NCBI RefSeq assembly: GCF_049671645.1
Contig: NZ_JBATVG010000007.1
Location: forward strand, 1 to 64,000
DNA length: 64,000 bases
Origin: Castellaniella sp049671645
GTDB taxonomy: Bacteria > Pseudomonadota > Gammaproteobacteria > Burkholderiales > Burkholderiaceae_B
Direction: 5' to 3'
Below the pieces are notes generated by a model that searched no databases, had not been told where the DNA came from, and saw nothing but the letters and a program-made list of their open reading frames with translations. This document shows positions 26,211 through 35,675 of this stretch, one piece after another. Numbering within the stretch: position 1 is the stretch's first letter; every line of letters begins with the position of its first letter. Made by a program: the position numbers and the translations under genes.

Positions 26211-27662
26211 ATGTCGACTTCAACTCCACAACAAGAAGCGGACGATCAGCAACTCGTTCGGCTAGGCTACCGTCCGGTTTTCGCGCGCACGATGTCGCTC
26301 TGGGAGAACTTCGCCCTGGGCTTCACCTACCTGTCGCCGGTGGTCGGTGTTTATACGCTGTTCGCCGTCTCGCTGGCCGTGGGCGGGCCGCCGTTCATCT
26401 GGAGCTATCTGCTGGTCGGCATCGGCCAATTCCTGGTGTGCCTCGTCTTCTGCGAGGTCGTGTCCCAGTATCCGATTTCGGGGGGCGTCTATTCGTGGAT
26501 CAAGCGCATGCAGGGGCAGCGCTTGGCCTTCATGGGAGGATGGATCTATTTATGGGCGCTGGCGGCCACGGTGGCCGCAGTCGCCGTCGGGGCCGCGCCC
26601 TATGTGGTCGCATTGGTCGGTTCCGATGGCGGGCCTGGCACGGTCACCTGGACGGCGCTGGCGCTGATCGCGCTCGGTCTGCTGCTGAATCTCGGTGGAA
26701 CCCGTGTCCTGGCCACGGCGGCGTTCCTGGGCTTCACCGCGGAACTGCTCGGCGCCCTGGCCGTGGGGTCGTACCTGCTTCTGTTCGAGCGCCTGCAGTC
26801 GCCTGCGATCATCTTCGACACCTTGGGCGCAGCCGAGCCGGATGGCTACCTGGCCGCCTTTCTGGTTGCCGGGCTGGCCGGGATCTTCCAGTACTACGGC
26901 TTCGAGGCGTGCGGCGATGTGGCCGAAGAGGTCCCGGATCCTTCGCGCAGGATCCCCAGGGCGATGCGCCTGACTATTTATGTCGGCGGGTCCGTCGCGA
27001 TCTTCACCTGCCTGTCGTTGCTGCTGGCCGTCCCGGATATCCAGGCAGTGATCAGCGGCCATGATGCCGATCCCGTGATGACGATCCTGAACCGCAGTTT
27101 CGGCTCCGTCGGCGCGGGGCTGGTCATCATGATCATCCTGGTTTCGTTTCTGTCGTGCATCGTCAGCCTGCAGGCCGCGACGAGCCGCCTGCTGTTCGCC
27201 ATGGCGCGGGACCGGATGGTGCCGGGCCATGGCGGCTTTGCCCGGCTATCGGAGCGCTCTAGGGCGCCGGCGAACGCCCTGTTTGCCTGCACCGCGGCGA
27301 CGGTGGGGATCGTGCTGATTGGCCACGTCCGGGAAGACGCGCTCATTGCCATCATCAGCTTCGCCGCCGTGGGCATTTACATTGCGTTCCAACTGACCGT
27401 GGCGGTCGTGCTCGCCGCCCGTATCCGGGGCGCGGCGCCATCGGGGGCGTTCACGCTCGGGCGTTGGGGGTGGCCGGTGACGGTCGGCGCGCTGGCGTAC
27501 GGTATCGCCGCCATCCTGAACATAGCCTGGCCGCGCGCGCCGGAGCTGGCCTGGTATCTCAACCACGGCGTGGCGTTTTCGACAGCGGTCGTCATCGTGT
27601 CGGGGTTGATATTCTCGATTGCCTCCAGAGATACCCGGGCGGCGCTTGGCGCTGGCGAATGA
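26211..27662 (+). CDS. APC-family amino acid/amine permease
   Basis: The 483-residue protein has about 12 membrane helices and the APC start (LGYRPVFARTMSLWENFALGFTYLSPVVGVYTLFA), with Gly-rich GGPPFIWSYLLVG in helix 2 and the FQYYGFEACGDVAEEVPDPSRRIPRAM loop. It resembles GABA/amine and ethanolamine transporters of the family. ATG 26211 is the last gene start of the operon. A second transporter beside the ABC importer suggests uptake or exchange of a product or alternative substrate. Confidence 0.88.
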   Translation: MSTSTPQQEADDQQLVRLGYRPVFARTMSLWENFALGFTYLSPVVGVYTLFAVSLAVGGPPFIWSYLLVGIGQFLVCLVFCEVVSQYPISGGVYSWIKRMQGQRLAFMGGWIYLWALAATVAAVAVGAAPYVVALVGSDGGPGTVTWTALALIALGLLLNLGGTRVLATAAFLGFTAELLGALAVGSYLLLFERLQSPAIIFDTLGAAEPDGYLAAFLVAGLAGIFQYYGFEACGDVAEEVPDPSRRIPRAMRLTIYVGGSVAIFTCLSLLLAVPDIQAVISGHDADPVMTILNRSFGSVGAGLVIMIILVSFLSCIVSLQAATSRLLFAMARDRMVPGHGGFARLSERSRAPANALFACTAATVGIVLIGHVREDALIAIISFAAVGIYIAFQLTVAVVLAARIRGAAPSGAFTLGRWGWPVTVGALAYGIAAILNIAWPRAPELAWYLNHGVAFSTAVVIVSGLIFSIASRDTRAALGAGE

Positions 27663-27837
27663 TCCTGGTGGGCGCAGGTCGCCGGGTCCTGGCCGTCCGT
27701 CAGTCCTGTCCAACACGTAACTGTGTGCAGTACTCCGGTGTGTCAGGCCCGTCCCGACTCTTTTAGCCTCGACTTCTCGAGCCGCCCGAACGAGCCCGCA
27801 TGCCGGCGGCCCGCTATCGTGGGGTCGTCTTGCGGCG

Positions 27838-29430
27838 CTATGCCGGCGTCTCGTCCGGGCCGCCGCTTTGCACGACGCGATTGCGCCCGGTCTGTTTGGC
27901 GCGGTACAGGGCCTGGTCGGCGGCTTTCAACACCAGGGTCATATCGGTGGCGTCTTCGGGCACCCAGGCGGCCACGCCAATGGATACCGTCACGGTTTCC
28001 CCCGGCAGGATGGCGGCGTGTTCGATCCCTGCCCGCAGCCGTTCGGCCATGCTGGCCGCGACGTCTCGACGCGCTCCGGGCAAGAGCGCCAGGAATTCCT
28101 CGCCGCCCATGCGAAACAGGGTGTCGCCCTCGCGGGCCTGGGTCCGCATCCAGTTGCCGACCTGCCGGATGACCTGGTCCCCGGTGTCGTGGCCATAGGC
28201 GTCGTTGATGCGCTTGAAGAAATCGATATCCAGCGCGATGACGGCGAAAGGCTGCCCCAGCGTCTGGCAGGCCTGCAGGGCCAGGTCCAGGCCGCGCCGG
28301 TTGCCCAGGCCGGTCAGGGGGTCCAGGTAGGCCTCGTCATGCAATTGGCCCAGTTGCGCGCCGACGGTGCCCAGGCCGGCCAGCAGCGCGCGTTGCAGGC
28401 GCTGCGCCTCGAAGTACCAGCAGCGGACCGACTGGATGCGGCGCGCCATGCCGTCTTCATAGCCGTCCTGCACGATCAGCGCCAGTTCGCCCAGGGGCCG
28501 GGAGACCCAGCTGGCCAGGAACCACAGCAGCGCCAGCAGCAGGCCGACGGGCACCAGGGACAGCCATAATGCGCGACGCATCAGGTCGTCCAGCCGCGCC
28601 AGGGTGGCCTGGGTGGGTCGCTGGACGACAATGCCCCATTGGGCGGCAGGCACGTAGGCGAACCCGGCCAGCATGTCGATGCCCTGGCTGTTGGTGATCC
28701 GCTGGGCGCCGGACTGGCCTTTCAGGACGGCATTGATGGCCGGGTTGTCGTAGACCACCTCCGTGCCGATCCGGAGGGCTTGGGGGTGGTACAGCAGCTT
28801 GCGCGTGGCGTCCACCACGTAGACGTAGGTGTCGTTGCGAAAATAATGCTGGCCGATCAGGCGCGACAGGCCTCCGTCGGATTTCAGATAGATGGTGCCC
28901 GCCAGATAGCCGAGGTACTGGTCTTTGGCGGTGTACAGCGGATGGGTGATGAGGATGGCCAGGTTGCCCAGGATGGATGTGAACGGGTTGCTGATCGCCG
29001 GGGCCAGATGCCGTGGGGATGAGCGGGGGGCTGTCTGGTCCACGCGGCGGCCCCGGAGGTTCAGAGTGCTGGGCGATACTGCCAGGACGAACCCCCGGCT
29101 GCCCGTGACCGTGACGGAATTGAAGCCGATGCCTTGCGCTCTCAGCCGATCGACCTCGGACTGCAGCACGGCGGGATCCATGCCGGACTGGACGACGCGT
29201 TCGGCGGAATATGCCAGGTCCTGCTGGGCCTGCTTCAACAGGTCGGAAGTCGACGCGGCCAGTTTTTCCGCAAAGGCCTGGTTGGCGGCCAGGGTGTCGT
29301 CCATCAGTTGATCGCGTTGAATGCGATACGCCCCCGCCATGCCCGCCACCAGCATGGCCAGAACACTGCCGATCGACAGGATCAGGACCAGTTGGCGTAA
29401 AGTGATGCGGGAGGGTTTCCGGATCTGCAT
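27838..29430 (-). CDS. Diguanylate cyclase with periplasmic Cache sensor
   Basis: The 530-residue protein has an N-terminal helix (LRQLVLILSIGSVLAMLVAGMAGAY), a large extracytoplasmic double-Cache-like region, a second helix near residue 290 (ALWLSLVPVGLLLALLWFLASWV) and a C-terminal GGDEF domain. The active-site motif is MGGEEF. A product-inhibition site RxxD (REGD) stands nine residues before it. It makes c-di-GMP in response to a small-molecule ligand. It is transcribed alone and away from the amidase operon. Confidence 0.92.
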   Translation of the reverse strand: MQIRKPSRITLRQLVLILSIGSVLAMLVAGMAGAYRIQRDQLMDDTLAANQAFAEKLAASTSDLLKQAQQDLAYSAERVVQSGMDPAVLQSEVDRLRAQGIGFNSVTVTGSRGFVLAVSPSTLNLRGRRVDQTAPRSSPRHLAPAISNPFTSILGNLAILITHPLYTAKDQYLGYLAGTIYLKSDGGLSRLIGQHYFRNDTYVYVVDATRKLLYHPQALRIGTEVVYDNPAINAVLKGQSGAQRITNSQGIDMLAGFAYVPAAQWGIVVQRPTQATLARLDDLMRRALWLSLVPVGLLLALLWFLASWVSRPLGELALIVQDGYEDGMARRIQSVRCWYFEAQRLQRALLAGLGTVGAQLGQLHDEAYLDPLTGLGNRRGLDLALQACQTLGQPFAVIALDIDFFKRINDAYGHDTGDQVIRQVGNWMRTQAREGDTLFRMGGEEFLALLPGARRDVAASMAERLRAGIEHAAILPGETVTVSIGVAAWVPEDATDMTLVLKAADQALYRAKQTGRNRVVQSGGPDETPA

Positions 29431-29524
29431 CCCGTGGGGGTTCCTTTTCTTGTCTGGTCGGTGCAGTTTGAACGGTCAAGGATGGTCCCAGCCTACTACA
29501 AGTCGCTGCGCTTGGGCCAGCCTC

Positions 29525-29552
29525 TTGCAGCCGTTCAAAATCTTGCTATAAT
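29525..29552 (+). promoter_or_regulatory. tRNA-Met promoter
   Basis: A consensus -10 box TATAAT at 29547-29552 lies ten bases before the tRNA. TTGCAG (29525-29530), 16 bases further upstream, is the best -35 candidate. Confidence 0.6.
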
Positions 29553-29562
29553 TGCGCTCTTT

Positions 29563-29639
<77 letters not shown>

Positions 29640-29644
29640 GATCT

Positions 29645-29684
29645 ATGCAAAAAGGCCATTCCTTCGGGAATGGCCTTTTTGCAT
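29645..29684. terminator. Strong bidirectional terminator
   Basis: An 18-bp perfect stem closes on a TTCG tetraloop at 29663-29666, with A-run on the left arm and T-run on the right. It can end the tRNA transcript on the plus strand and the clsC-like operon on the minus strand. Confidence 0.92.
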
Positions 29685-29726
29685 GCCGGGCCGGAATTCT
29701 GGAAAATCCGCAGGCTGCCTTCGGCG

Positions 29727-31295
29727 CTACAGCATTTCGTCCGGCGTCAGGGGCGCCAGCAGTTTCGCCAGGAAGCGCAGCCACAGGCTGGTGTCCGGGT
29801 CGTGCGCGACCTCGATGGGGCGCGCCTTGGGGGGCGCCTGCCAGCGCAGGGCGCCGTCGGGGGTCAGCTCGACCTTCCAGGCGGCGGCGTCGATCACGGC
29901 CTGCACCTGCTCGCCGGCTTGCCGCGCGAGCGCCGGGCTGCGGATCACCAGGGCGATTTCCGAATTCTGCAGCTTGGATCGCAGGTCCAGATTCATCGAT
30001 CCGATGCTGATGATGCGCCCGTCGACAATGACCAGCTTGGCATGCAGGCTGGCATGCGTTCCCTTGCTGTCGGACCCCAGCACGGTGTCCCGGAGCCGGG
30101 CGCGCGCCCGCGCCCGGGTCTCGTACAGTTCCAGGCCCAGGCGCAGGAGCTGCTCGCGGTGGCGCGCGTAGCCGATCTGCGCCAGCAAGGCGTCTGTGGA
30201 CGCCAGCGAATTGGTGAGCACGCGCACGCGCACGCCCCGCGTCTTCAGGTCGGCGAACAGCGCCATCATCTGCGGGCCGGGCACGAAGTAGGGCGACACG
30301 ATGACCACGTCGTGCTGCGCCCTGCTCAACAGGGACAGCAGGCCTTCGATGACGGCGCCCTCGACGCGCGTGTCGTCGTCCGCGGGCATCAGTTTGAGCG
30401 GGCTGTCGACCAGCAGCCCCGCGGGGGCCCAGGTCAGCGGCAGCGCCGCCAGATCCAGGGCCGGGGGCAGGTCCGGCGCTTCCGCTGCAGGACGGGTGGC
30501 GGCGCCGTCATCGCCTCCGCCATCGGCGGTTGCCGCCCGGGGGCTGGCGGTTTCGCGCAGGCGCTTCAATTCTTCGGGGGTGATGAGCGAGGCGACCGGA
30601 TAGGCCAGGGAACTGTTCCAGTAGCGGTCGAAGCTGGCTGAAATGTCCCGCACCACGGGGCCGGCGGCCAGCACGTCCATGTCGATGAAATTGCTGCCGG
30701 CGGCCGTGCCGAAGTAGGCGTCCCCCAGATTGCGTCCGCCGATGATGCCCCAGGCGTTGTCGGCGACGTAGAGCTTGTTGTGCATGCGATGCTGGATGCG
30801 CTGGAAGTCGTTCAGGGACCCCAGCGTGCGCCACAGGCCGGCCCCCCGGCTGCCGGGCAGCGGGTTGAACATGCGCATCTGCACGCCCGGCACGCCGGCC
30901 ATGCGCATGACCTGGGCGTCGCGCCCGACGCTGTTGAAGTCGTCCAGCAGAATGCGGACGCGCACGCCGCGCCGCGCCGCCGCCCGCACGGCGCGCAGCA
31001 GGCTGCGGACGGTGGGGTCGACGTGGATGGCGTAATACTGGATGTCGAGTGTCTTGCCGGCCTGTTCGGTCAGCGCGAGCCGGCCGGCGTAGGCCATATT
31101 GGGCGAGGCCAGCAGCGCGAAGCCCGAGCGATCCTGGCGGACGGCATCGGGGCGCTTGTGCGCGATCAACTGCCCCAGGGTTGTGGACTCAGGGTGATCC
31201 AGGGCGGCCGAGACCGGGCGCTGCACGTCCTTGGGCAGGCTGGCGCAACCGGCCAGCAGCAGGACGGCTGCCGGCAGCCACCGTCCGGCGCCCAT
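29727..31295 (-). CDS. Phospholipase D-family lipoprotein, cardiolipin synthase C-like
   Basis: The 522-residue protein starts with a lipoprotein signal (AAVLLLAGC) and has two HKD motifs. HRMHNKLYVAD with GGRNLGDAYF is the first and HASLHAKLVIVD with GSMNLDLRS the second. This layout fits ClsC (YmdC), which makes cardiolipin from phosphatidylethanolamine and phosphatidylglycerol. ClsC is not usually a lipoprotein in E. coli, but lipobox versions are frequent in Burkholderiales annotations. Its start touches the stop of the glutamate synthase-like gene by one base, so the two are coupled. Confidence 0.85.
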   Translation of the reverse strand: MGAGRWLPAAVLLLAGCASLPKDVQRPVSAALDHPESTTLGQLIAHKRPDAVRQDRSGFALLASPNMAYAGRLALTEQAGKTLDIQYYAIHVDPTVRSLLRAVRAAARRGVRVRILLDDFNSVGRDAQVMRMAGVPGVQMRMFNPLPGSRGAGLWRTLGSLNDFQRIQHRMHNKLYVADNAWGIIGGRNLGDAYFGTAAGSNFIDMDVLAAGPVVRDISASFDRYWNSSLAYPVASLITPEELKRLRETASPRAATADGGGDDGAATRPAAEAPDLPPALDLAALPLTWAPAGLLVDSPLKLMPADDDTRVEGAVIEGLLSLLSRAQHDVVIVSPYFVPGPQMMALFADLKTRGVRVRVLTNSLASTDALLAQIGYARHREQLLRLGLELYETRARARARLRDTVLGSDSKGTHASLHAKLVIVDGRIISIGSMNLDLRSKLQNSEIALVIRSPALARQAGEQVQAVIDAAAWKVELTPDGALRWQAPPKARPIEVAHDPDTSLWLRFLAKLLAPLTPDEML

Positions 31296-32977
31296 CAGCC
31301 GGCGGCCGCCGCCGGATCGGGCGCATCCGGGATGCTCTGGTCCGCATGGCCGGACAGCGCGGCGCTGAGGCTGTACAGGGGATCGAAGGATTCCGCCTGG
31401 GCCATGGGCCAGGCGGTGCGGAAGATCGTATTGCGGAACTTGCCTTCCAGCAATTCGCCTTTCTGCAGGTCGGGGAACAGGGCCGACAGGACGCGGACTT
31501 CGCCGTTGGCGATGCGCCGGGCGATGTGATGGGGACGCAGGTCGCCGGGGTGCTGCAGGCCGGCGGCGCCCAGCAGTTCTCCCAGCGCCTTCAAGGTGTT
31601 GGCGTGGTAGTTGGCGACGCGCACCGATTTATCGGCCACCACCAGCGCCTTCTGGCGCGCGGGGTCCTGGGTGGTGACGCCGGTCGGGCAGCGTCCGGTG
31701 TGACAGGTCTGGGCCTGGATGCAGCCGATGGCGAACATGTAGGCGCGGGCGCTGTTGCACCAGTCGGCGCCCAGGGCCATGATGCGGGCCATGTCGAAGG
31801 CGCTGATGACCTTGCCCGAAGCCCCCAGGCGGATCTTTTCCCTCAGGCCGATGCCCACCAGGGTGTTGTGCACCAGTCGCAGGCCTTCGCGCAGAGGCGT
31901 GCCCACGTGGTCCACGAATTCGATGGGCGCGGCGCCGGTGCCGCCCTCGGCGCCGTCCACCACGATGAAGTCCGGCGTGATGCCGGTGGCCAGCATGGCC
32001 TTGGCGATGGCGAACCATTCCCAGGGGTGGCCGATGCACAGCTTGAAGCCCACCGGTTTGCCGCCCGACAGTTCGCGCAGACGGACGATGAAGTGCATCA
32101 GTTCGATGGGGGTGGAAAAGGCGCTGTGGCTGGCGGGCGAGATGCAGTCCTGTCCGGCGGGCACGCCCCGGGCGGCGGCGATTTCCGGGGTGACCTTGGG
32201 CGCGGGCAGCACGCCGCCGTGGCCAGGTTTCGCGCCCTGGGACAGCTTGATTTCGATCATGCGGATGTTGTCGCGGCAGGCCATGTCGGCGAAACGTTCC
32301 GCCGAGAAACTGCCGTCCGGGTTGCGGCAGCCGAAATAGCCCGAACCGACGTTCCAGATCAGGCCCCCGCCGTGTTCCAGGTGGTAGCGGCTGACACCGC
32401 CCTCGCCGGTGTCGTGGGCGAAATTGCCCAGGGCCGCGCCTTTGTTCAGGGCTCGCACCGCATTGGCGGACAGGGCGCCGAAGCTCATGGCGGAAATATT
32501 GAAGACCGACAGGTCGACGGGCTTGGCGCAGTCCGGCCCGCCCACCGTGATGCGGAAATCGGTGTCCTGCACGTGGGCGGGCACCATGGCGTGGTTGATC
32601 CATTCATAGTGGCTGTCGTAGACGTCGCCCTGGGTGCCGAACGGGCGCTGGTCCATTTGCCGTTTGGCCCGCTGGTAGACCAGGGACCGGTCCACGCGCG
32701 AGAACGGCATCTTCAGCGTGTCGTCTTCGAAGAAGTACTGGCGCACTTCGGGGCGGATGTATTCGAACAGAAAGCGCAGGTTGCCGATCACCGGGTAATT
32801 GCGGCGGATGGCGTGCCGGGTCTGGTTCAGGTCGTAGACGCCCAGGATGGACAGCGCCAGGAACAGCAGACAGGGCAGCCACCAGGCGGCGTTCAGGCTG
32901 AGCGCCAGACCAGCGCACAGCACGGTCAGACCGATGACGGCGTAAAAAGAGGTGTGGCGGGTAAACAGGTGTTGCAT
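31295..32977 (-). CDS. FMN-binding glutamate synthase-family membrane protein
   Basis: The 560-residue protein has two N-terminal helices (FYAVIGLTVLCAGLALSLNAAWWLPCLLFLALSILGVYDL) followed by a GltS FMN/iron-sulfur domain. SAMSFGALSANAVRALNKGA and the Cys cluster CIQAQTCHTGRCPTG mark the flavin site and the 3Fe-4S ligands. No glutaminase domain is present, as usual in this stand-alone group whose real substrate is not settled. It precedes the clsC-like gene in a two-gene unit. Confidence 0.9.
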   Translation of the reverse strand: MQHLFTRHTSFYAVIGLTVLCAGLALSLNAAWWLPCLLFLALSILGVYDLNQTRHAIRRNYPVIGNLRFLFEYIRPEVRQYFFEDDTLKMPFSRVDRSLVYQRAKRQMDQRPFGTQGDVYDSHYEWINHAMVPAHVQDTDFRITVGGPDCAKPVDLSVFNISAMSFGALSANAVRALNKGAALGNFAHDTGEGGVSRYHLEHGGGLIWNVGSGYFGCRNPDGSFSAERFADMACRDNIRMIEIKLSQGAKPGHGGVLPAPKVTPEIAAARGVPAGQDCISPASHSAFSTPIELMHFIVRLRELSGGKPVGFKLCIGHPWEWFAIAKAMLATGITPDFIVVDGAEGGTGAAPIEFVDHVGTPLREGLRLVHNTLVGIGLREKIRLGASGKVISAFDMARIMALGADWCNSARAYMFAIGCIQAQTCHTGRCPTGVTTQDPARQKALVVADKSVRVANYHANTLKALGELLGAAGLQHPGDLRPHHIARRIANGEVRVLSALFPDLQKGELLEGKFRNTIFRTAWPMAQAESFDPLYSLSAALSGHADQSIPDAPDPAAAAG

Positions 32978-33011
32978 GGCGGCTCCGTCTTGGGTTTGAC
33001 GAGGTGTTACC

Positions 33012-33494
33012 TTAGCAGACTGCGGTCCAGATCAGGCGCGCCACCGTGTCCTCCGGGCACTCGACCAGGGCGTTTTGCCCGAATCTGCGAGCCAGGAGCA
33101 GCCCCGCGGCCGGCGGCAGGCCGGGGATCCAGAGGCTGGCCTCGTCCGGCCAGACGCCTTGGGGGTCCAGCCCCGCGGCGGGCAGGCTGGGAAAGCCCAG
33201 CGCGCCGATGGCCTGCCGCAGCGCGCGCATCCGCCGGGCGTTGGCGGCGGGCCGCAGGCGGCGGCTGAGCGGGTTGCAGGCGGTCAGGATCAGGCTGCGG
33301 CGGCAGCGGTGCTGCTGGTGCAGGCTGGCCAGCTCGGGGTGGGCCCGACCGATGCGGATGAACAGCGGCGGGATCGTGTCGATGCGGTAGAGGGCGTTCC
33401 GATACGCCTGGACCAGGGCGCGGGCCGCCGGTGGGGCGGGCGCGTCCGCGTCGTGGGACGCCGGGCCGTGCTCAGGCGCCGGACAGCGCCGCAT
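33012..33494 (-). CDS. DUF3293 family protein
   Basis: The 160-residue protein fits DUF3293: LTACNPLSRRL, then an Asn-rich turn, GLDPQGVWPDEASLWIPGL and RFGQNALVE at the C-terminus. The family has no known function. The start overlaps the end of tag by 23 bases, so it is translated from the same message. Its first 25 residues are low-complexity and a later start is possible. Confidence 0.75.
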   Translation of the reverse strand: MRRCPAPEHGPASHDADAPAPPAARALVQAYRNALYRIDTIPPLFIRIGRAHPELASLHQQHRCRRSLILTACNPLSRRLRPAANARRMRALRQAIGALGFPSLPAAGLDPQGVWPDEASLWIPGLPPAAGLLLARRFGQNALVECPEDTVARLIWTAVC

Positions 33495-34110
33495 GACGGT
33501 GGCAGTCGGTCGTGTGATCCATCAGACACCCGATGGCCTGCAGGTAGGCCTGGCAGATCGTCGGCCCCACGAAGGTGAAGCCGTGGCGCTTGAGCAGGCG
33601 GCTGAGCGCCTGGGCCTCCGGCCCCGCTGTGGGGATGGCGTCCCCGGGGGCGTAGCGGTGGATACGCGGAGTCTGGTCCACCACCGACCAGATCAGGGCC
33701 GCGGGGTCGTCCAGAGCCAGCCAGGCGCGCGCGTTCGTGCCGGCCGCCTGCAGCTTCAGGCGGTTGCGGATGATGGCGGCATTCTGCATCTGATCCTGCA
33801 CCCAGGCGGCGTCGGTGCGCGCCAGGGCCTGGGGGTCGAAGCCGAAGAAGGCGGCGCGGAAGGCTTCGCGCCGGCGCAGGATGGTCAGCCACGACAGGCC
33901 CGCCTGGAAGCCTTCCAGGATCAGCATTTCGAACAGATGACGGGGGTCGCGGGATGGCACGCCCCATTCCTGATCGTGATAGCGCACATACAGCGGGTCG
34001 TCCGTGCACCAGCGGCAGCGGGGCGGCGCATCGGGAGTCGCGTTGCGCGGGGAGGAGGCGATGCCGGGCATGTCGGGGCGGGTCCTGGCGCGATCCGGGG
34101 TGTTCGGCAT
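33472..34110 (-). CDS. tag: DNA-3-methyladenine glycosylase I
   Basis: This 212-residue protein has the Tag signature. RCRWCTDDPLYVRYHDQEWGVP gives the zinc Cys and substrate region, FEMLILEGFQAGLSWLTILRRREAFR the helix-hairpin core, and DHTTDCHRH the terminal zinc ligands. It excises 3-methyladenine from alkylated DNA. It starts 5 bases after the HerA-like gene stop and overlaps the DUF3293 start. The first 20 residues are extra relative to E. coli Tag, so the start may lie at a downstream codon. Confidence 0.93.
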   Translation of the reverse strand: MPNTPDRARTRPDMPGIASSPRNATPDAPPRCRWCTDDPLYVRYHDQEWGVPSRDPRHLFEMLILEGFQAGLSWLTILRRREAFRAAFFGFDPQALARTDAAWVQDQMQNAAIIRNRLKLQAAGTNARAWLALDDPAALIWSVVDQTPRIHRYAPGDAIPTAGPEAQALSRLLKRHGFTFVGPTICQAYLQAIGCLMDHTTDCHRHAALSGA

Positions 34111-34115
34111 ACGCC

Positions 34116-35648
34116 TTAGCGCCGCCGTCCGACCAGGGACCCGAGCAGGCCGCGCACCATCTGATTGGCGGCGTTGCGCACCATGCTCTTGGCGACGGAC
34201 TGCACGACGCCCTCGCGGCGGCCGCCGCGCGGGCCGGTGGAACCGAACAGGAAATCGCTCAGCATGCCGCCCACGCCGGCCATGGCGCCGGAGTCGGCGG
34301 CGTCCTGGCCGGCGGCTTGCCCGCCGCGGCCGGCCTGTCCTGTCGCCGGCCCAGCGGCGGGCGCATCGCCCTGGGCGCGGGCCTGCAGGATTTCGTAGGC
34401 GGATTCCCGGTCCAGGGCCTGGTCGTATTTGCCGCCCAGCAGGGATGCGGCCCGCAGCGCCTGCCGTTCGGCGTCGGTGGCGGGACCGATCCGGCTTCCG
34501 GGCGCGGCCATCCAGACGCGTTCCGTGGCCATCGGCTGGCCTTTGGCATCCAGCAGGGATACCAGCGCTTCACCGACGGCCAGTTCGGTGATGGCGGCCT
34601 CGATATCCAGCCCGGCGCGGGGGCGCATGGTCTGCGCGGCAGTGCGCACGGCTTTCTGATCGCGGGGGGTGAAGGCCCGCAAGGCATGCTGCACCCGGTG
34701 GCCCAGCTGGCCCAGCACCGTATCGGGGATGTCGGCCGGATTCTGGGTGACGAAATACACCCCCACGCCTTTGGAGCGGATCAGGCGCACGACCTGCTCG
34801 ATCTTTTCCAGCAGGGCCTTGGGCGCGTCCTTGAACAGCAGATGGGCCTCGTCGAAGAAGAACACCAGCTTGGGTTTGTCCAGATCGCCGACCTCGGGCA
34901 GTCGTTCGTAGAGGTCGGCCAGCATCCACAGCAGGAACACGCCATACAGGCGCGGGGACTGCATCAGCCGGTCGGCGGCCAGGATGTTGATCATGCCGCG
35001 CCCCTGGGCATCCGTGCGCATCCAGTCGAAGACGTCCAGCATGGGTTCGCCGAAGAATTGGTCCGCGCCTTCGGATTCCAGGCGCAGCAGGCTGCGCTGG
35101 ATGGCGCCGATCGAGGCGGCCGACACTTGCCCGTAGCGGGTGCGCAGTTCGCCGGCGTGATCGGCCACGTATTGCAGCATGGTGCGCAGGTCTTTCAGGT
35201 CCAGCACCAGCAGGCCTTCGTCGTCGGCGACCCGAAAGGCCACGTTCAGCACGCCTTCCTGGGTATCGTTCAGATCCAGCATGCGGGCCAGCAGCAGGGG
35301 GCCCAGATCGGAGACCGTGGCGCGGATGGGATGGCCCTGTTGACCGAAGATGTCCCATAGGGTGGCAGGGCTGGCGCCCCAGGCCGGCTCGGGCAGGCCC
35401 AGGGTCTGCAGGCGCTTGCTGAGCTTTTCCGATGCGGCCCCGGCCTGGGAAATCCCGGTCAGGTCGCCTTTGACGTCGGCCAGGAAGACCGGGGTGCCGA
35501 TGCGGGAGAAGGATTCTGCCAGCACCTGCAGGGTGATGGTCTTGCCGGTGCCGGTGGCGCCGGTGACGCAACCGTGCCGGTTGGCCATCTGCGGCAGCAG
35601 TGCGGCCTGGAAATCGGCGTTGCGGGCAATGATCAAAGGCTCTGCCAT
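34116..35648 (-). CDS. HerA-like/DUF853 P-loop ATPase
   Basis: The 510-residue protein is a YjgR-type (DUF853) ATPase. Walker A is GATGTGKTITL near residue 32, and Walker B is LVFFFDEAHLLFKDAP. The C-terminal third is Ala/Gly/Gln-rich. The family is related to HerA/FtsK-type motors but its role is not established. It is 27 bases after selD and 5 bases before tag, in a continuous minus-strand run. Confidence 0.88.
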   Translation of the reverse strand: MAEPLIIARNADFQAALLPQMANRHGCVTGATGTGKTITLQVLAESFSRIGTPVFLADVKGDLTGISQAGAASEKLSKRLQTLGLPEPAWGASPATLWDIFGQQGHPIRATVSDLGPLLLARMLDLNDTQEGVLNVAFRVADDEGLLVLDLKDLRTMLQYVADHAGELRTRYGQVSAASIGAIQRSLLRLESEGADQFFGEPMLDVFDWMRTDAQGRGMINILAADRLMQSPRLYGVFLLWMLADLYERLPEVGDLDKPKLVFFFDEAHLLFKDAPKALLEKIEQVVRLIRSKGVGVYFVTQNPADIPDTVLGQLGHRVQHALRAFTPRDQKAVRTAAQTMRPRAGLDIEAAITELAVGEALVSLLDAKGQPMATERVWMAAPGSRIGPATDAERQALRAASLLGGKYDQALDRESAYEILQARAQGDAPAAGPATGQAGRGGQAAGQDAADSGAMAGVGGMLSDFLFGSTGPRGGRREGVVQSVAKSMVRNAANQMVRGLLGSLVGRRR

Positions 35649-35675
35649 GGGGGCTCCGGGGGATGGGAACGAGTT

